From Clostridiaceae bacterium (GTDB lineage Bacteria > Bacillota > Clostridia > Clostridiales > Clostridiaceae): a stretch of DNA of 64,000 nt. Positions 52,107-61,101 of the stretch are shown here, piece by piece (the first letter of the stretch is position 1; every line of letters begins with the position of its first letter). The stretch spans positions 496,001 to 560,000 of the forward strand of contig CABIZX010000002.1 in the NCBI GenBank assembly GCA_902363375.1, given 5' to 3'. The translations under genes and the position numbers were made by a program. The notes beneath the pieces were generated by a model. It was not told where the DNA came from and made no database searches. It saw nothing but the letters and a program-made list of their open reading frames with translations.

Positions 52107-53798
52107 TCATAGATTTAGAGTCATTGGTTTTAATGAATTTCCAATGAATTCATTATTTAATGTATTTATTAAGGTAACCTTATCTTTCCCCGTTCTTTTA
52201 GAAGTATATAATTGTTTATCTGCAATTTCAATCATGTTAGTTGCAGACTTAAGGGAGGAAAGGTTTCCATACACACCACCAATACTGACAGTGACTACTT
52301 CATTATTTATATTATCATTAGATTTTATGTTCAAATCTTTAATTTTTTCACTAATTAAATTACCTAAGTCCACAGATTCTTTATAAGTTAAGTTCTCAGC
52401 AAAATATATAAATTCTTCGCCGCCATACCTACCACAAAAATCATGACGACATTTACAAATTTCTTTTAAACCTTCAGCAATAATTGAAAGACATTTATCT
52501 CCCTGTATATGTCCCCAACTATCATTATATAATTTAAAATTATCTATATCTATCATAAATAGTACCATGTTATTTTTATTTAATTTAGGGTATTTCCATA
52601 ATGTGTTAAATTTTTGATCAATGGCATGCCTATTGGAAATCTTAGTAAGAGAATCTTTTAGAGCCTTAAATCTTAGATCCTTATTCTCATTTTTCATGTA
52701 TTGTATTCTTTTACTTTGTGACTCTATTTCCATTTCCAATTTTTCATTTATTATTTTAAGGTGTTCTAGCTCATCAGATCCTGTAACATACCTATATTGA
52801 ATTCTTATGATCTCTAGTCTTGATTTAATTATTGACGAATATAATTCTTCTTCTGTAAGATGATATTTTTTATAGTATTGCAAGGAATTTTTAAAATCAC
52901 CTATGGATTCATAATACTTAGAAAGTTTCAAGTAGATTTGACTAAGTTTAGTTTTGCAATCAATTTTTTTAGCATAGCTAATAGCTTTATTAAAATAATC
53001 TAAGGCAGAATTAGAATTAGTTTTTAATTTAAGTAATCCGATATTTAAGAATAGGTCTATAATATAGTATTTGTTGTTAACTTTTTCTAAATGTAATAGA
53101 GCTTTACCATAAAATTCCATAGCTTTTTTATAATTCTCATTCTTAAAATAAGTTAATCCAATATGATTTTCGATTTCACCTTGAAGTATAGGGTTCTCAA
53201 GTTTTAGGGCAACAGAATAGCTTTCTAAGAACAGTGTAAGAGCTTTATCATAATTTTTTTTATTTAACATAACTTGTCCCATATTAAAAAGAATAGAGGA
53301 AGCAAGTAATTCATAGTTAAATTCCTTTGCTTTAACTAAAGCTTTTTTATAATACCTAAAAGCGACACTATACTGTTCAGTAACTCTATATATTTCTGCT
53401 ATATTATTAAGGGCACAGATGTGAGTGAATGTGTACTTATATGAATCACACAAATCTAAAACCCTAAGGTAATTAATAAGAGAATCCTCATAGAGTCCAG
53501 TATGAAAATATGCACAGGATAAAAGATTTAATGCTACAGCAATGCCTTCATTATCATGTAATTCTGTAAACAAATCTAAAGCATGGTGTCCATAGTTTAC
53601 CCATTTAGGAATATTTGATAATGCTTTGTAGGTTAGGGCAAAATTGAGAAAGCAATAAGCCATAGCTGATTTATCACTTTTCTCATTAGCTAAATTAAAA
53701 GCTTTTTCTGTAATTTCAAAAGCTTCTTCAGGATCACTATTTATAATAGAGTTACCTTCATTAATAAGTTTAAAAATTTCATTTGAACTAATATTCAT
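52107..53798 (-). CDS. TPR-repeat diguanylate cyclase (GGDEF)
   Basis: 563 residues, no transmembrane segment, so cytoplasmic. About 340 N-terminal residues form six to eight TPR-type helix pairs (for example LALTYKALSNIPKWVNYG, ALNNIAEIYRVTEQYSVAFRYYKKA, HIGLTYFKNENYKKAMEFYGKA), then a coiled coil near 345-385, then a GGDEF domain with RYGGEEF (active-site form). The inhibitory RxxD is not conserved (CRHD in place). TPR regions in such cyclases usually bind peptides or proteins, so c-di-GMP synthesis here is probably gated by a protein or peptide partner. Confidence 0.9.
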   Translation of the reverse strand: MNISSNEIFKLINEGNSIINSDPEEAFEITEKAFNLANEKSDKSAMAYCFLNFALTYKALSNIPKWVNYGHHALDLFTELHDNEGIAVALNLLSCAYFHTGLYEDSLINYLRVLDLCDSYKYTFTHICALNNIAEIYRVTEQYSVAFRYYKKALVKAKEFNYELLASSILFNMGQVMLNKKNYDKALTLFLESYSVALKLENPILQGEIENHIGLTYFKNENYKKAMEFYGKALLHLEKVNNKYYIIDLFLNIGLLKLKTNSNSALDYFNKAISYAKKIDCKTKLSQIYLKLSKYYESIGDFKNSLQYYKKYHLTEEELYSSIIKSRLEIIRIQYRYVTGSDELEHLKIINEKLEMEIESQSKRIQYMKNENKDLRFKALKDSLTKISNRHAIDQKFNTLWKYPKLNKNNMVLFMIDIDNFKLYNDSWGHIQGDKCLSIIAEGLKEICKCRHDFCGRYGGEEFIYFAENLTYKESVDLGNLISEKIKDLNIKSNDNINNEVVTVSIGGVYGNLSSLKSATNMIEIADKQLYTSKRTGKDKVTLINTLNNEFIGNSLKPMTLNL

Positions 53799-54026
53799 TT
53801 TAATAACCTACTTTTCTAGGAATAAATTTTAATATGCTTAAAAACAAATTATAAATATATGTAATCATGTAACAAATGTATACAATTTTATAATGTTACA
53901 GTAATATAATAACATAAAAGTATATAAAAACAACATAAGTTTAATAAAATTATTTAAATTTATTACTATATTTGAATAAATTAAATAAAAACATATAATA
54001 TTCAAATAATGTAATATAGTTGAATA

Positions 54027-54701
54027 TTAGTCACAATATTTTTTTAGAGAATCAAAGTCTAAAATAATAATTTTCTTATTATTACTAGCTAGTATTCCTT
54101 GGGCTTTTAATTCATTTATAACCCTAGTAACTGTTACTCTAGAGCAACCAATTAGGTTTCCTAGTGCTTCATGAGTAAGAGGAATACTTAATTCAATTGG
54201 GGTATTGGAATCCAAGGATTCATTCATAGTTTGGATTGCCATTCTGCAAAGAGCAGAACATATTTGAGCTTTTGGGGAACGTTTTAAAATGTCTCCCATT
54301 TGAAACAAAGAAATTTGATATTTTCGTAAAATACTTTGAAGGAAATATTCATAGTATTTAGGATTATCTTTCAAATAATTTTCTAAGGTTTCATTATCTA
54401 TAAAGGAAATAGAGGTATCCTCTAAGGTGATTGGAGTAATATCTACATGAGAGTAAAACAAACTTTCCTCACCATATATCTCTCCTGGAATTAAAAAAAA
54501 TAAAATTTTTTCTAGTCCTTTTTTAGTGTAGATACAAACTTTTATTTTTCCTTCAGTAACTATAGAAAGTTTAGCCCCTGGAAAATAGTCTATATGTTCA
54601 TTTTTTTTATAGTGTTTTACATCTCCAATAGGGGCAAGAACCTCTAAAAAAAAGTTTCTCATTTTCTCTTGTGGAATATGATTAAAATATTCTTCGTACA
54701 T
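54027..54701 (-). CDS. Crp/Fnr family transcriptional regulator
   Basis: 224 residues. N-terminal cyclic-nucleotide-binding-like beta barrel (about 20-115, with IVTEGKIKVCIYTKKGLEKILFF and GEIYGEESLF) and a C-terminal HTH in LTHEALGNLIGCSRVTVTRVINELKAQGIL (about 178-208). There is no N-terminal CxxC-type cysteine set, so it is not an FNR iron-sulfur sensor; its effector is unknown. Monocistronic, 228 bp from the GGDEF gene, in which TGTAACA and TGTTACA (53868-53900) could be a binding site. Confidence 0.9.
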   Translation of the reverse strand: MYEEYFNHIPQEKMRNFFLEVLAPIGDVKHYKKNEHIDYFPGAKLSIVTEGKIKVCIYTKKGLEKILFFLIPGEIYGEESLFYSHVDITPITLEDTSISFIDNETLENYLKDNPKYYEYFLQSILRKYQISLFQMGDILKRSPKAQICSALCRMAIQTMNESLDSNTPIELSIPLTHEALGNLIGCSRVTVTRVINELKAQGILASNNKKIIILDFDSLKKYCD

Positions 54702-54830
54702 ATATTAAATCATCCTTTGCAATATGATGCAGCAATAACTAATAGTTTATACTAAAATATAATAAAATAAACAGGGTAAGTATAATTAAATATTAGATTA
54801 TCACTGTTATTGTATATATAAAGTTAACGT

Positions 54831-55013
54831 TTAACCATTAGAATCAGTATCATTTTGTGGAGCTGCAGCAGCTAGAGTTAACAAATTAGTACCTATAGTC
54901 TCAAAGAGATTACCTAAAATATTAAGCTCGTCAAGGGTTCTATTTTTAGCTATATATATAGAAAGTATAGCAGCAGCTAAAACTAATTCTTCAGGACTAA
55001 GTTTACAAGACAT
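54831..55013 (-). CDS. Small acidic helical protein
   Basis: 60 residues, ATG with AAGGTGAG 5 bases upstream. The sequence MSCKLSPEELVLAAAILSIYIAKNRTLDELNILGNLFETIGTNL (broken into MSCKLSPEE, LAAAILSIY, LDELNILGNLF) is helical and amphipathic and the tail is acidic and Asn/Asp-rich. I recall comparable ~60-aa proteins with an LNILGN core in clostridia but know no function; they recur as multiple copies in some genomes. Own small transcript between the Crp and GGCT genes. Confidence 0.7.
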   Translation of the reverse strand: MSCKLSPEELVLAAAILSIYIAKNRTLDELNILGNLFETIGTNLLTLAAAAPQNDTDSNG

Positions 55014-55107
55014 AAACTCACCTTAAAATAATAATTACTATTTTATATATTATGGTGGCTAGAGGCATTGTGTTAATAAATTTATATACAACATTAGTTT
55101 ATCATAA

Positions 55108-55143
55108 TAAAAAAATCTATCAAATAAATGATAGATTTTTTAT
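55108..55143 (-). terminator. Terminator of the pcp operon
   Basis: AAAAAATCTATCA (55110-55122) and TGATAGATTTTTT (55129-55141) around AATAAA; T tract on the minus strand. Confidence 0.85.
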
Positions 55144-55148
55144 TTACA

Positions 55149-55586
55149 TTATAAGTTACTCATATACTTTTTCCAATCACCATGAGGAATATGAACTGCA
55201 TGGTGATTAAAGTTTTTATCATTAGATTCTACATATTTATATACATAGCAGTTTTCAATAGTATTTGTATGAAGATTTTTAACTTCCATAGTAATTCTTG
55301 TATATTCGTTATTGGATGTATCTTCAAAGGATAAATATCCTTCCATTTCATCCAGTGGAACTATATTCTCATGAAAGTCCTTTAGCTCCATAATTTCTCC
55401 TAAAACAGTATCTTCTCCATCTAGTAGAGCTGGGTATCCCTTATGAGGTAGATGAAAAAGCTTTCCTTTTACTTCACCAAGAGATGCAGGTGATACTTTA
55501 TTTTTTAAGTATTTATCATAATTAAAGAAACCTTCTCTTAAACTACCGTACACAAATACTTTTTTTTCTTCTGTTGGATGTATCAT
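55149..55586 (-). CDS. Gamma-glutamylcyclotransferase-like (AIG2/GGCT fold) protein
   Basis: 145 residues. N-terminal VFVYGSLREGFFNYDKYL is the GGCT/AIG2 signature and FHLPHKGYPALLDGEDTVLGEI holds the conserved Gly-Glu region with the catalytic Glu near DEMEGY. These enzymes cyclise gamma-glutamyl groups to 5-oxoproline. Its start overlaps the end of pcp by one base (TAATG), so it is co-translated with the pyrrolidone-carboxylate peptidase that liberates the same product. Confidence 0.85.
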   Translation of the reverse strand: MIHPTEEKKVFVYGSLREGFFNYDKYLKNKVSPASLGEVKGKLFHLPHKGYPALLDGEDTVLGEIMELKDFHENIVPLDEMEGYLSFEDTSNNEYTRITMEVKNLHTNTIENCYVYKYVESNDKNFNHHAVHIPHGDWKKYMSNL

Positions 55587-56230
55587 TAGCAGATTGTACC
55601 TCCTATAGTTTTAATATCTCCATCACCATTATTAACTAAGGCTTCTATGCAAAGTTCAAGACATTTTGAGATATCTTGAAGATTCATATAAGGAGTATTA
55701 GGTTTTGTAACAACTTGATTTGGAATATATGGAACGTGGATAAATCCACCCTTCATATTAGGATATTTTTTATCTATAAGATAAAGTAGTCCATACATTA
55801 TGTGATTACAAACAAAGGTTCCAGCAGTGTTAGAAACCGCTCCAGGGAAACCATTGTCCACCATATTTTTAACCATAGCCTTTATAGGTAAATTAGAGAA
55901 ATATGCATTTTCTCCATCTTCTTTAATTTTTATATCTATTGGTTGATTGCCTTCATTATCTTTAATTCTCGCATCATCTATATTAATAGCAACTCTCTCT
56001 GGCATAACTGCAAATCTTCCACCAGCTTGTCCAATACAAATAACTGCATCAGGTTTGTGTTCTTCAATAGAGTGTTCAAGAGCTTCAATAGATTTATTAA
56101 ACACAGTAGGAATTTCTACTTTTATAACTTCTGCTCCAGCAATATTTTCTGGAAGCAATTTAACTGCTTCTAAAGCAGGATTTATAGGCTCTCCACCAAA
56201 GGGATCAAAACCACTTATTAAAACTTTCAT
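55586..56230 (-). CDS. pcp: Pyrrolidone-carboxylate peptidase
   Basis: 214 residues from the ATG at 56230, matching the family length; a GTG 13 codons upstream is in frame but has its RBS abutting it. Opening [19 protein letters not shown] is the family signature. Catalytic Cys in [15 protein letters not shown] (~143), His in [13 protein letters not shown] (~167) and Glu in [12 protein letters not shown] region. It removes N-terminal pyroglutamate from peptides. The ATG lacks its own Shine-Dalgarno; a 3-codon ORF (MEL) with a perfect SD lies 17 bases upstream. Confidence 0.95.
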   Translation of the reverse strand: MKVLISGFDPFGGEPINPALEAVKLLPENIAGAEVIKVEIPTVFNKSIEALEHSIEEHKPDAVICIGQAGGRFAVMPERVAINIDDARIKDNEGNQPIDIKIKEDGENAYFSNLPIKAMVKNMVDNGFPGAVSNTAGTFVCNHIMYGLLYLIDKKYPNMKGGFIHVPYIPNQVVTKPNTPYMNLQDISKCLELCIEALVNNGDGDIKTIGGTIC

Positions 56231-56247
56231 ATATATCTTTAATGAAG

Positions 56248-56259
56248 CTACAGCTCCAT
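56248..56259 (-). CDS. Three-codon leader ORF before pcp
   Basis: ATG-GAG-CTG-TAG, preceded at ideal spacing by AAAGGAGGTG (56276-56267). Its stop codon is 17 bases before the pcp ATG, which has no Shine-Dalgarno of its own. Ribosomes could therefore re-initiate at pcp after translating it. It is too short for any stable product; alternatively it marks a lost start of pcp. Confidence 0.4.
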   Translation of the reverse strand: MEL

Positions 56260-56297
56260 TAAAGTTCACCTCCTTTAATTATAACCTTGTACTAATT

Positions 56298-57227
56298 TTA
56301 GAATGCTAAGAAATACATTAAAGCTATGTGAATTATTAATAATATCATAGCAACAGGGAATTGACGCTTAATTATTGCATTTTTATCATTTATTTCTAGA
56401 AGAGCTGCAGGCATTATATTAAAGTTAGCTCCCATTGGTGACATTAATGTTCCACAATATCCAGCAGTAAGGGCTAGTGCTCCAGCTACTACTGGATTAG
56501 CTCCTTGTGCAAATACGAAAGGCACTCCAATACCAGCTGTGATAACGGCAAAGGCAGCAAAGGCATTTCCCATAATCATTGTGAATACTGCCATACCTAT
56601 GCAATATGCAGCTACTCCTATTAATATGTTTCCTTCAGGTATAAAACTTGAGATACTATTAGAAATTACAGTTCCAACTCCAGCAACTGTAAATAGAGAA
56701 CCTAGAGCTGTTAGAAGTTGAGGTAATATACTTACAGGTCCAACGGAATCAATCATTCTAGCTCCATCTTCTATTATAAATTTTGGATTAGCTTTAGCTA
56801 TAATTAAGGTTACTATAGTAGCTACAACAGCAGCTATACCAATGGCAGCTGTTCCGCTTATAGAAGTAAATTGAGCTATTACTAAAGCTACTATAGCTAT
56901 TACTAGAGGTGGTAAGAAAATTTTATTCTTAAGCTTTTCAGCTTGTTTTTTAGCAAATTCCCCATCAAGAGGTTTACTAGGTAGCATTTTAACTTGTTTG
57001 GAAACAGTTAAACAACCTAATACTATAATTAAAACACCAACTATATTGGCTGGAATATAAGGTCCAGCTATAAAAATAACTCCTAGAATTGACCAAAATA
57101 TTGAAGTTCCAATTCTAGCTTTATGTTCTTTATTGGTGAATGTATAAGCTGCTAGGGAAATCATTAGGAAGCCTACTAAGGCATAAAAGATTTCCAATAA
57201 AAAGTTTGATAGTGCTGCCATATCCAT
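56298..57227 (-). CDS. DUF979 membrane protein, putative permease
   Basis: 309 residues, ATG with GGGAGGA. About 9 hydrophobic segments; family signature regions SVGPVSILPQLLTALGSLFTVAGVGTVIS and AGYCGTLMSPMGANFNIMPAALLE (quoted in part). DUF979 is always found with DUF969 and, in many Firmicutes, with pcp or 5-oxoprolinase genes; from memory, the pair belongs to the ion-transporter superfamily and is a candidate pyroglutamate transporter. This is inference from gene linkage. It starts 15 bases after the DUF969 gene. Confidence 0.85.
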   Translation of the reverse strand: MDMAALSNFLLEIFYALVGFLMISLAAYTFTNKEHKARIGTSIFWSILGVIFIAGPYIPANIVGVLIIVLGCLTVSKQVKMLPSKPLDGEFAKKQAEKLKNKIFLPPLVIAIVALVIAQFTSISGTAAIGIAAVVATIVTLIIAKANPKFIIEDGARMIDSVGPVSILPQLLTALGSLFTVAGVGTVISNSISSFIPEGNILIGVAAYCIGMAVFTMIMGNAFAAFAVITAGIGVPFVFAQGANPVVAGALALTAGYCGTLMSPMGANFNIMPAALLEINDKNAIIKRQFPVAMILLIIHIALMYFLAF

Positions 57228-57241
57228 AAACGATTCCTCCC

Positions 57242-57916
57242 TTAGTTATCTTTTTTAGAATATTTTTTAATTAATGATTTATCTAACATATGATTTTGTA
57301 CTAGTACCATTATAAATAGGATAACTGCTATTGGGATGGAAGCTTTAGCTACATCAAGGGCATCTACTATATATCCCTGTTCTTGTAATGTACTAGTTAT
57401 CAAAAGAACTCCGGAACTAGCCATAAACAGGTTTTGTCCAAAGAAGTTACCGTAGTTGTCCATAGTAGCAGAAGCAGCTTTAATTTTATCTTCATCTTCT
57501 TTATCAATTTTTCCAAAGTTACTAACTGCAGCACCTTGTGCCATAGGATTAACTAGAGGTCTAACAAATTGAGGATGTCCACTCATTCTAATAGAAAGGG
57601 CAGCTGCAACCTGTCTAATTAGAGCATAAACACTAAGAAGTTTTCCAGCGGAAAGAGATTTAGCATTACCTATAAGTGTTGCGGCTCTTTCTTTAAGTCC
57701 ATATCTTTCACACATACCGATTACGGGTAAAGTTAGTATGAATAATGTAATAGCTCTTTGAGATACAAAAGTTTGTCCTAAAGTAGTCAATATTTCGTTA
57801 ATACTTAAATCAGCAACAAGTCCTGTTAAAACACCTGCAGAAAGAACTACTGCAATAGTATCTAGCTTTAATGAAAACCCTATGATGACAATTATAATAC
57901 CAATTAATTTAATCAT
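57242..57916 (-). CDS. DUF969 membrane protein, putative permease partner
   Basis: 224 residues, ATG with GGAAGGAT. About six hydrophobic segments and conserved RMSGHPQFVRPLVNPMAQGA in the middle (near 115-135). It is the first gene of the operon DUF969-DUF979-pcp-GGCT. DUF969 and DUF979 act together as a two-component membrane transporter candidate for 5-oxoproline or pyroglutamyl peptides; the enzyme pair downstream makes or releases 5-oxoproline. No 5-oxoprolinase gene is in this window. A terminator-like hairpin in the leader suggests attenuation. Confidence 0.85.
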   Translation of the reverse strand: MIKLIGIIIVIIGFSLKLDTIAVVLSAGVLTGLVADLSINEILTTLGQTFVSQRAITLFILTLPVIGMCERYGLKERAATLIGNAKSLSAGKLLSVYALIRQVAAALSIRMSGHPQFVRPLVNPMAQGAAVSNFGKIDKEDEDKIKAASATMDNYGNFFGQNLFMASSGVLLITSTLQEQGYIVDALDVAKASIPIAVILFIMVLVQNHMLDKSLIKKYSKKDN

Positions 57917-57976
57917 TTATTATCCTTCCTTACATGAAATTATATTATTTCTTTAGAATTATACATTAATATTTTT

Positions 57977-58008
57977 AAAAAATCTGTATACCCATATACA
58001 GATTTTTT
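57977..58008 (-). promoter_or_regulatory. Terminator-like hairpin in the DUF969 leader
   Basis: AAAAAATCTGTATA and TATACAGATTTTTT form a perfect 14-bp stem around CCCA. No minus-strand gene precedes it, since the next gene is divergent, so it would terminate the leader of its own operon: a transcription attenuator or a barrier to antisense transcripts. Confidence 0.5.
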
Positions 58009-58123
58009 AAAATACTAGCATAGGTGAATACAATTATGAAAGGTAGTGTTGCGTAAAACTAAAACAATATTTACATCATGCTTCAATAGGTATATGGAAA
58101 TATAATAATTGAATGGAAATTAG

Positions 58124-58167
58124 TGGATAACGTGTTTTTCTTATTGTATAATTCATACTATAGTATG
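58124..58167 (+). promoter_or_regulatory. Promoter with downstream palindromic operator
   Basis: TGGATA (58124-58129, weak), 17-bp spacer, TATAAT (58147-58152). CATACTATAGTATG (58154-58167), a perfect 14-bp palindrome, follows the -10 and covers the start site, a good repressor position. Confidence 0.5.
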
Positions 58168-58221
58168 GAAGAATAGACTAATGAAATCTAATAAGAGATT
58201 TAAGGTAAGGGAGGTATTCTT

Positions 58222-59376
58222 TTGGAGACAGTGGAACAGAATGGAATTGCGTATGGTCAACTTGGTATTATAGCTTTAAGAAGCTGTAAGGAGTTGGGTG
58301 AAAAAATTGTCAATCATATACTAATAAGAAGATCGAATTATAGTCATAATGATGAAGAGTTAAGTTCGAAAAACATGCCTTCATTTTTTATTCCCATTGA
58401 AGAGATAAGATTTGCTAATGGTGAAGGAAAAATAAAAATTACAGAGAGTGTAAGGGGAAAGGATATATATATATTAGCGGACGTAGGAAATCACAGTTGT
58501 ACTTATAAGATGTTTGGTTTTGAAAACCATATGGGACCTGACGAACACTTTCAAGATATAAAAAGAGTTGTTTCTGCTATTGCAGGTGGAGCTAGAAGGG
58601 TTACACTTGTTATGCCACTTTTATATTCAGCAAGACAACATAGAAGAAATGGAAGGGAATCCCTAGACTGTGCCATTGCCCTACAAGAGCTACAACGATT
58701 AGGAGTCCAAGAAATACTAACTTTTGATGCCCATGATCCTACAATACAGAATGCTATTCCTTTAATTTCTTTCACTAATATATACCCTACCTATGAAATA
58801 GTAAAAAAATTTATTAAACAGGAGAAAGATTTGCTTATAGATAAATCCAGAATGCTAGTTATTAGTCCAGATACAGGAGCTATGAATAGAGCAGTCTACT
58901 ATTCAAATGTATTAGGGTTAGACATTGGGCTTTTTTATAAGAGAAGAGATCACTCAAGAATTGTTAATGGGAAGAATCCTATTATTCAGCACGAATACTT
59001 AGGGCGTTCCATAGAAAACCAAAATATTCTAATTGTAGATGATATGATAGCCTCAGGTGAATCTATTGCTGAAATTGCATTGGAGTTAAAGAAAAGAAGA
59101 GCTAAGAATATTTATGTAGCTAGCACTTTTTCTCTTTTTACTGAAGGAGCAGAAAAGTTTCAAAAGCTTTATGAGGAAGGAATAATTAATAAAGTTTATT
59201 CTACTAATTTAACCTATGTATCAGAAGAAATAAAAAAGAACCCATGGTTTATAGAAGTAGATATGTCAGAATTTCTTGCTAGAATTATTGATTACTTGAA
59301 TTATGATAAGTCAATTTCTACCTTATTAGATGCCACGGAAGGTATTAAAAAATTACTTAAAAAGTATGAAATATAA
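58222..59376 (+). CDS. Ribose-phosphate pyrophosphokinase paralogue, long form
   Basis: 384 residues, TTG start with GGGAGG. PRPP-binding signature ILIVDDMIASGESI (about 272-285) and, in place of the classical flexible loop RQDRK, RQHRRNGRES near 134-143. Instead of DLHAxQIQGFF it has DAHDPTIQNAIP. The extra ~70 residues over normal Prs lie at the N-terminus and C-terminus. This is the clostridial variant annotated as PRPP synthetase; PRPP synthesis is likely but it is probably not the only one in the genome. Palindromic operator at its promoter implies dedicated repression. Confidence 0.85.
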   Translation: METVEQNGIAYGQLGIIALRSCKELGEKIVNHILIRRSNYSHNDEELSSKNMPSFFIPIEEIRFANGEGKIKITESVRGKDIYILADVGNHSCTYKMFGFENHMGPDEHFQDIKRVVSAIAGGARRVTLVMPLLYSARQHRRNGRESLDCAIALQELQRLGVQEILTFDAHDPTIQNAIPLISFTNIYPTYEIVKKFIKQEKDLLIDKSRMLVISPDTGAMNRAVYYSNVLGLDIGLFYKRRDHSRIVNGKNPIIQHEYLGRSIENQNILIVDDMIASGESIAEIALELKKRRAKNIYVASTFSLFTEGAEKFQKLYEEGIINKVYSTNLTYVSEEIKKNPWFIEVDMSEFLARIIDYLNYDKSISTLLDATEGIKKLLKKYEI

Positions 59377-59470
59377 ATATGATCATATTTATATAATTTC
59401 TATTTTATAAAGAGATTTAAGATAATCTTGTTAGAAATCATAAATAAGATAATAGATACTTATATGAAAT

Positions 59471-59519
59471 AGGAGATGTGGCAAAACATATTATTAACTG
59501 ATAGCTTACCACATCTCCT
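59471..59519. terminator. Bidirectional terminator between the prs paralogue and MATE genes
   Basis: AGGAGATGTGG (59471-59481) and CCACATCTCCT (59509-59519) with a 27-base loop, T-rich on both flanks. Confidence 0.75.
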
Positions 59520-59529
59520 TAATTCTTTA

Positions 59530-60855
59530 TTAAAGTAGTTGTTTATTTCTCCATTTACCATTGAAGAGGCGAGTTAGAAACATTGTAGATCTAAAGGTCC
59601 AGTCAATGATCATGGCAATCCAAACACCTAAAACTCCAATGCCAAGGAATTTGCCAAGGAGATATCCAAAGCCTATTCTAAATACCCACATAGAGAATAT
59701 TGATACAGTCATAGTAAATTTAGCATCGTTGGCAGCTCTTAATCCATTTGGTAGAGTAAAGGATGGAATCCAAATTACCATTGCGCCTACACCATGACAT
59801 ATAAGCAGTTGCATAGCTATATCTGTAACTTCTGAGGATAGGTTGTAGAAACCTATTAATGGTTTAGCAAATATTAAAATAGTTATATTTAAAAAGAACA
59901 TGATTATATATGCATATTTCATTAACTTTAACATATATTTTTTAGCCATGTCATAATTGTTAGCACCAATACATTGACCTACTATGGTAACGGTGGCAAG
60001 TCCTATAGCCATGCCTGGGATTACTTCTAGAGAAGCAAAGTTATTTGCTATGGCATTAGCAGCAATAGCAGCTGTACCAAAGGTAGCTATCAAGCTCTGA
60101 AGAGCAATTTTACCTATTTGAAACATGCCGTTTTCTAATCCAGTTGGAATTCCAACGGTTAAAATTTTCTTTATAGTATCAGGCTTAAAGCCTAAATGTT
60201 TGTAGGAATCTATATAGATTTCATTGTTATCATTTCTTAACAAATATAACATAATTATTGAGCCTAACAGACGTGAAATTAATGAAGCAATGGCAGCTCC
60301 AGCTACACCCATATTAAATTTATAGATTAAGATAGCATTGAATACCACATTAACTAGATTCATTATTATTGAGGTAATCATAGTTATTTTAGAATTTCCC
60401 ATAGACCTAAAAAGAGCGGCACCAGAATTATATAGTGCTATAAAAGGATAAGAACAAGCAGAAATTATAAAATAGGTTTGGGCATTTGACATTACATCTG
60501 CCTCTACGTTACCAAAGATTAAATCTAAAATAGCAGTATGTCCAATAAGAGAAAGTACCATAATAATAAGTGAGAAAAGAGTTGTGGATACAATTAGTTG
60601 TTTTGCTGAAACACAGGCTGATTCTCTATCCTCTCTGCCTATGTATTGTGAAGCTACCACAGCTCCACCAGTAGCTAGAGCGGCAAAGATATTTATAAGT
60701 AATATGTTAATAGAGTCTACTAAGGATAAGCCTGAAACAGCTGCTTGCCCTACACCAGATACCATTATAGTATCAGCCATACCGATAGTAACAGCTAAAA
60801 ACTGTTCAACTATAAGGGGAAAGATTAGTTTAGTTAAGTTTTTCCTTGAGAACAT
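59530..60855 (-). CDS. MATE family efflux transporter (second copy)
   Basis: 441 residues from the ATG at 60855 (GAGG RBS 8 bases upstream; a longer in-frame extension has none). Twelve transmembrane helices with MATE entry LIFPLIVEQFLAVTIGMADTIMVSGVG and second-half GMAIGLATVTIVGQCIGANN. It differs clearly from the 17.0-kb MATE gene, being of the DinF/NorM-like cluster. Monocistronic. Substrate unknown. Confidence 0.9.
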   Translation of the reverse strand: MFSRKNLTKLIFPLIVEQFLAVTIGMADTIMVSGVGQAAVSGLSLVDSINILLINIFAALATGGAVVASQYIGREDRESACVSAKQLIVSTTLFSLIIMVLSLIGHTAILDLIFGNVEADVMSNAQTYFIISACSYPFIALYNSGAALFRSMGNSKITMITSIIMNLVNVVFNAILIYKFNMGVAGAAIASLISRLLGSIIMLYLLRNDNNEIYIDSYKHLGFKPDTIKKILTVGIPTGLENGMFQIGKIALQSLIATFGTAAIAANAIANNFASLEVIPGMAIGLATVTIVGQCIGANNYDMAKKYMLKLMKYAYIIMFFLNITILIFAKPLIGFYNLSSEVTDIAMQLLICHGVGAMVIWIPSFTLPNGLRAANDAKFTMTVSIFSMWVFRIGFGYLLGKFLGIGVLGVWIAMIIDWTFRSTMFLTRLFNGKWRNKQLL

Positions 60856-61101
60856 CGCATAAACCTCGCTATAAATTATCGTTATTACAAGTATATACAT
60901 ATGAAGAATTTTTATCAAGTTATGGGGAGAGCGTTTAATCTATAAACTATGATATGAAAACCTTAGCATGGGAAAATTCTTAATAATTCTAAATGAACAG
61001 GAGCATAAGGAGTAATATCTAATTTAATTCATATAAATAAAGGCAGATAATATAAGAAAATCATTTTAATTAATTTAATAAATAAATTAAGGAGGCTAGT
61101 T

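Larger units (their letters stand above)
57917..58221. other. Divergent intergenic region between the 5-oxoproline operon and the prs paralogue
   Basis: 305 bp. Holds a T-tailed hairpin in the DUF969 leader and a palindrome next to the rightward promoter (both listed separately). Nothing else recognisable. Confidence 0.5.

Noticed and set aside
52051-52386. Forward 111-codon ORF after thiC
   Set aside because: It overlaps the conserved GGDEF gene on the other strand and a terminator.
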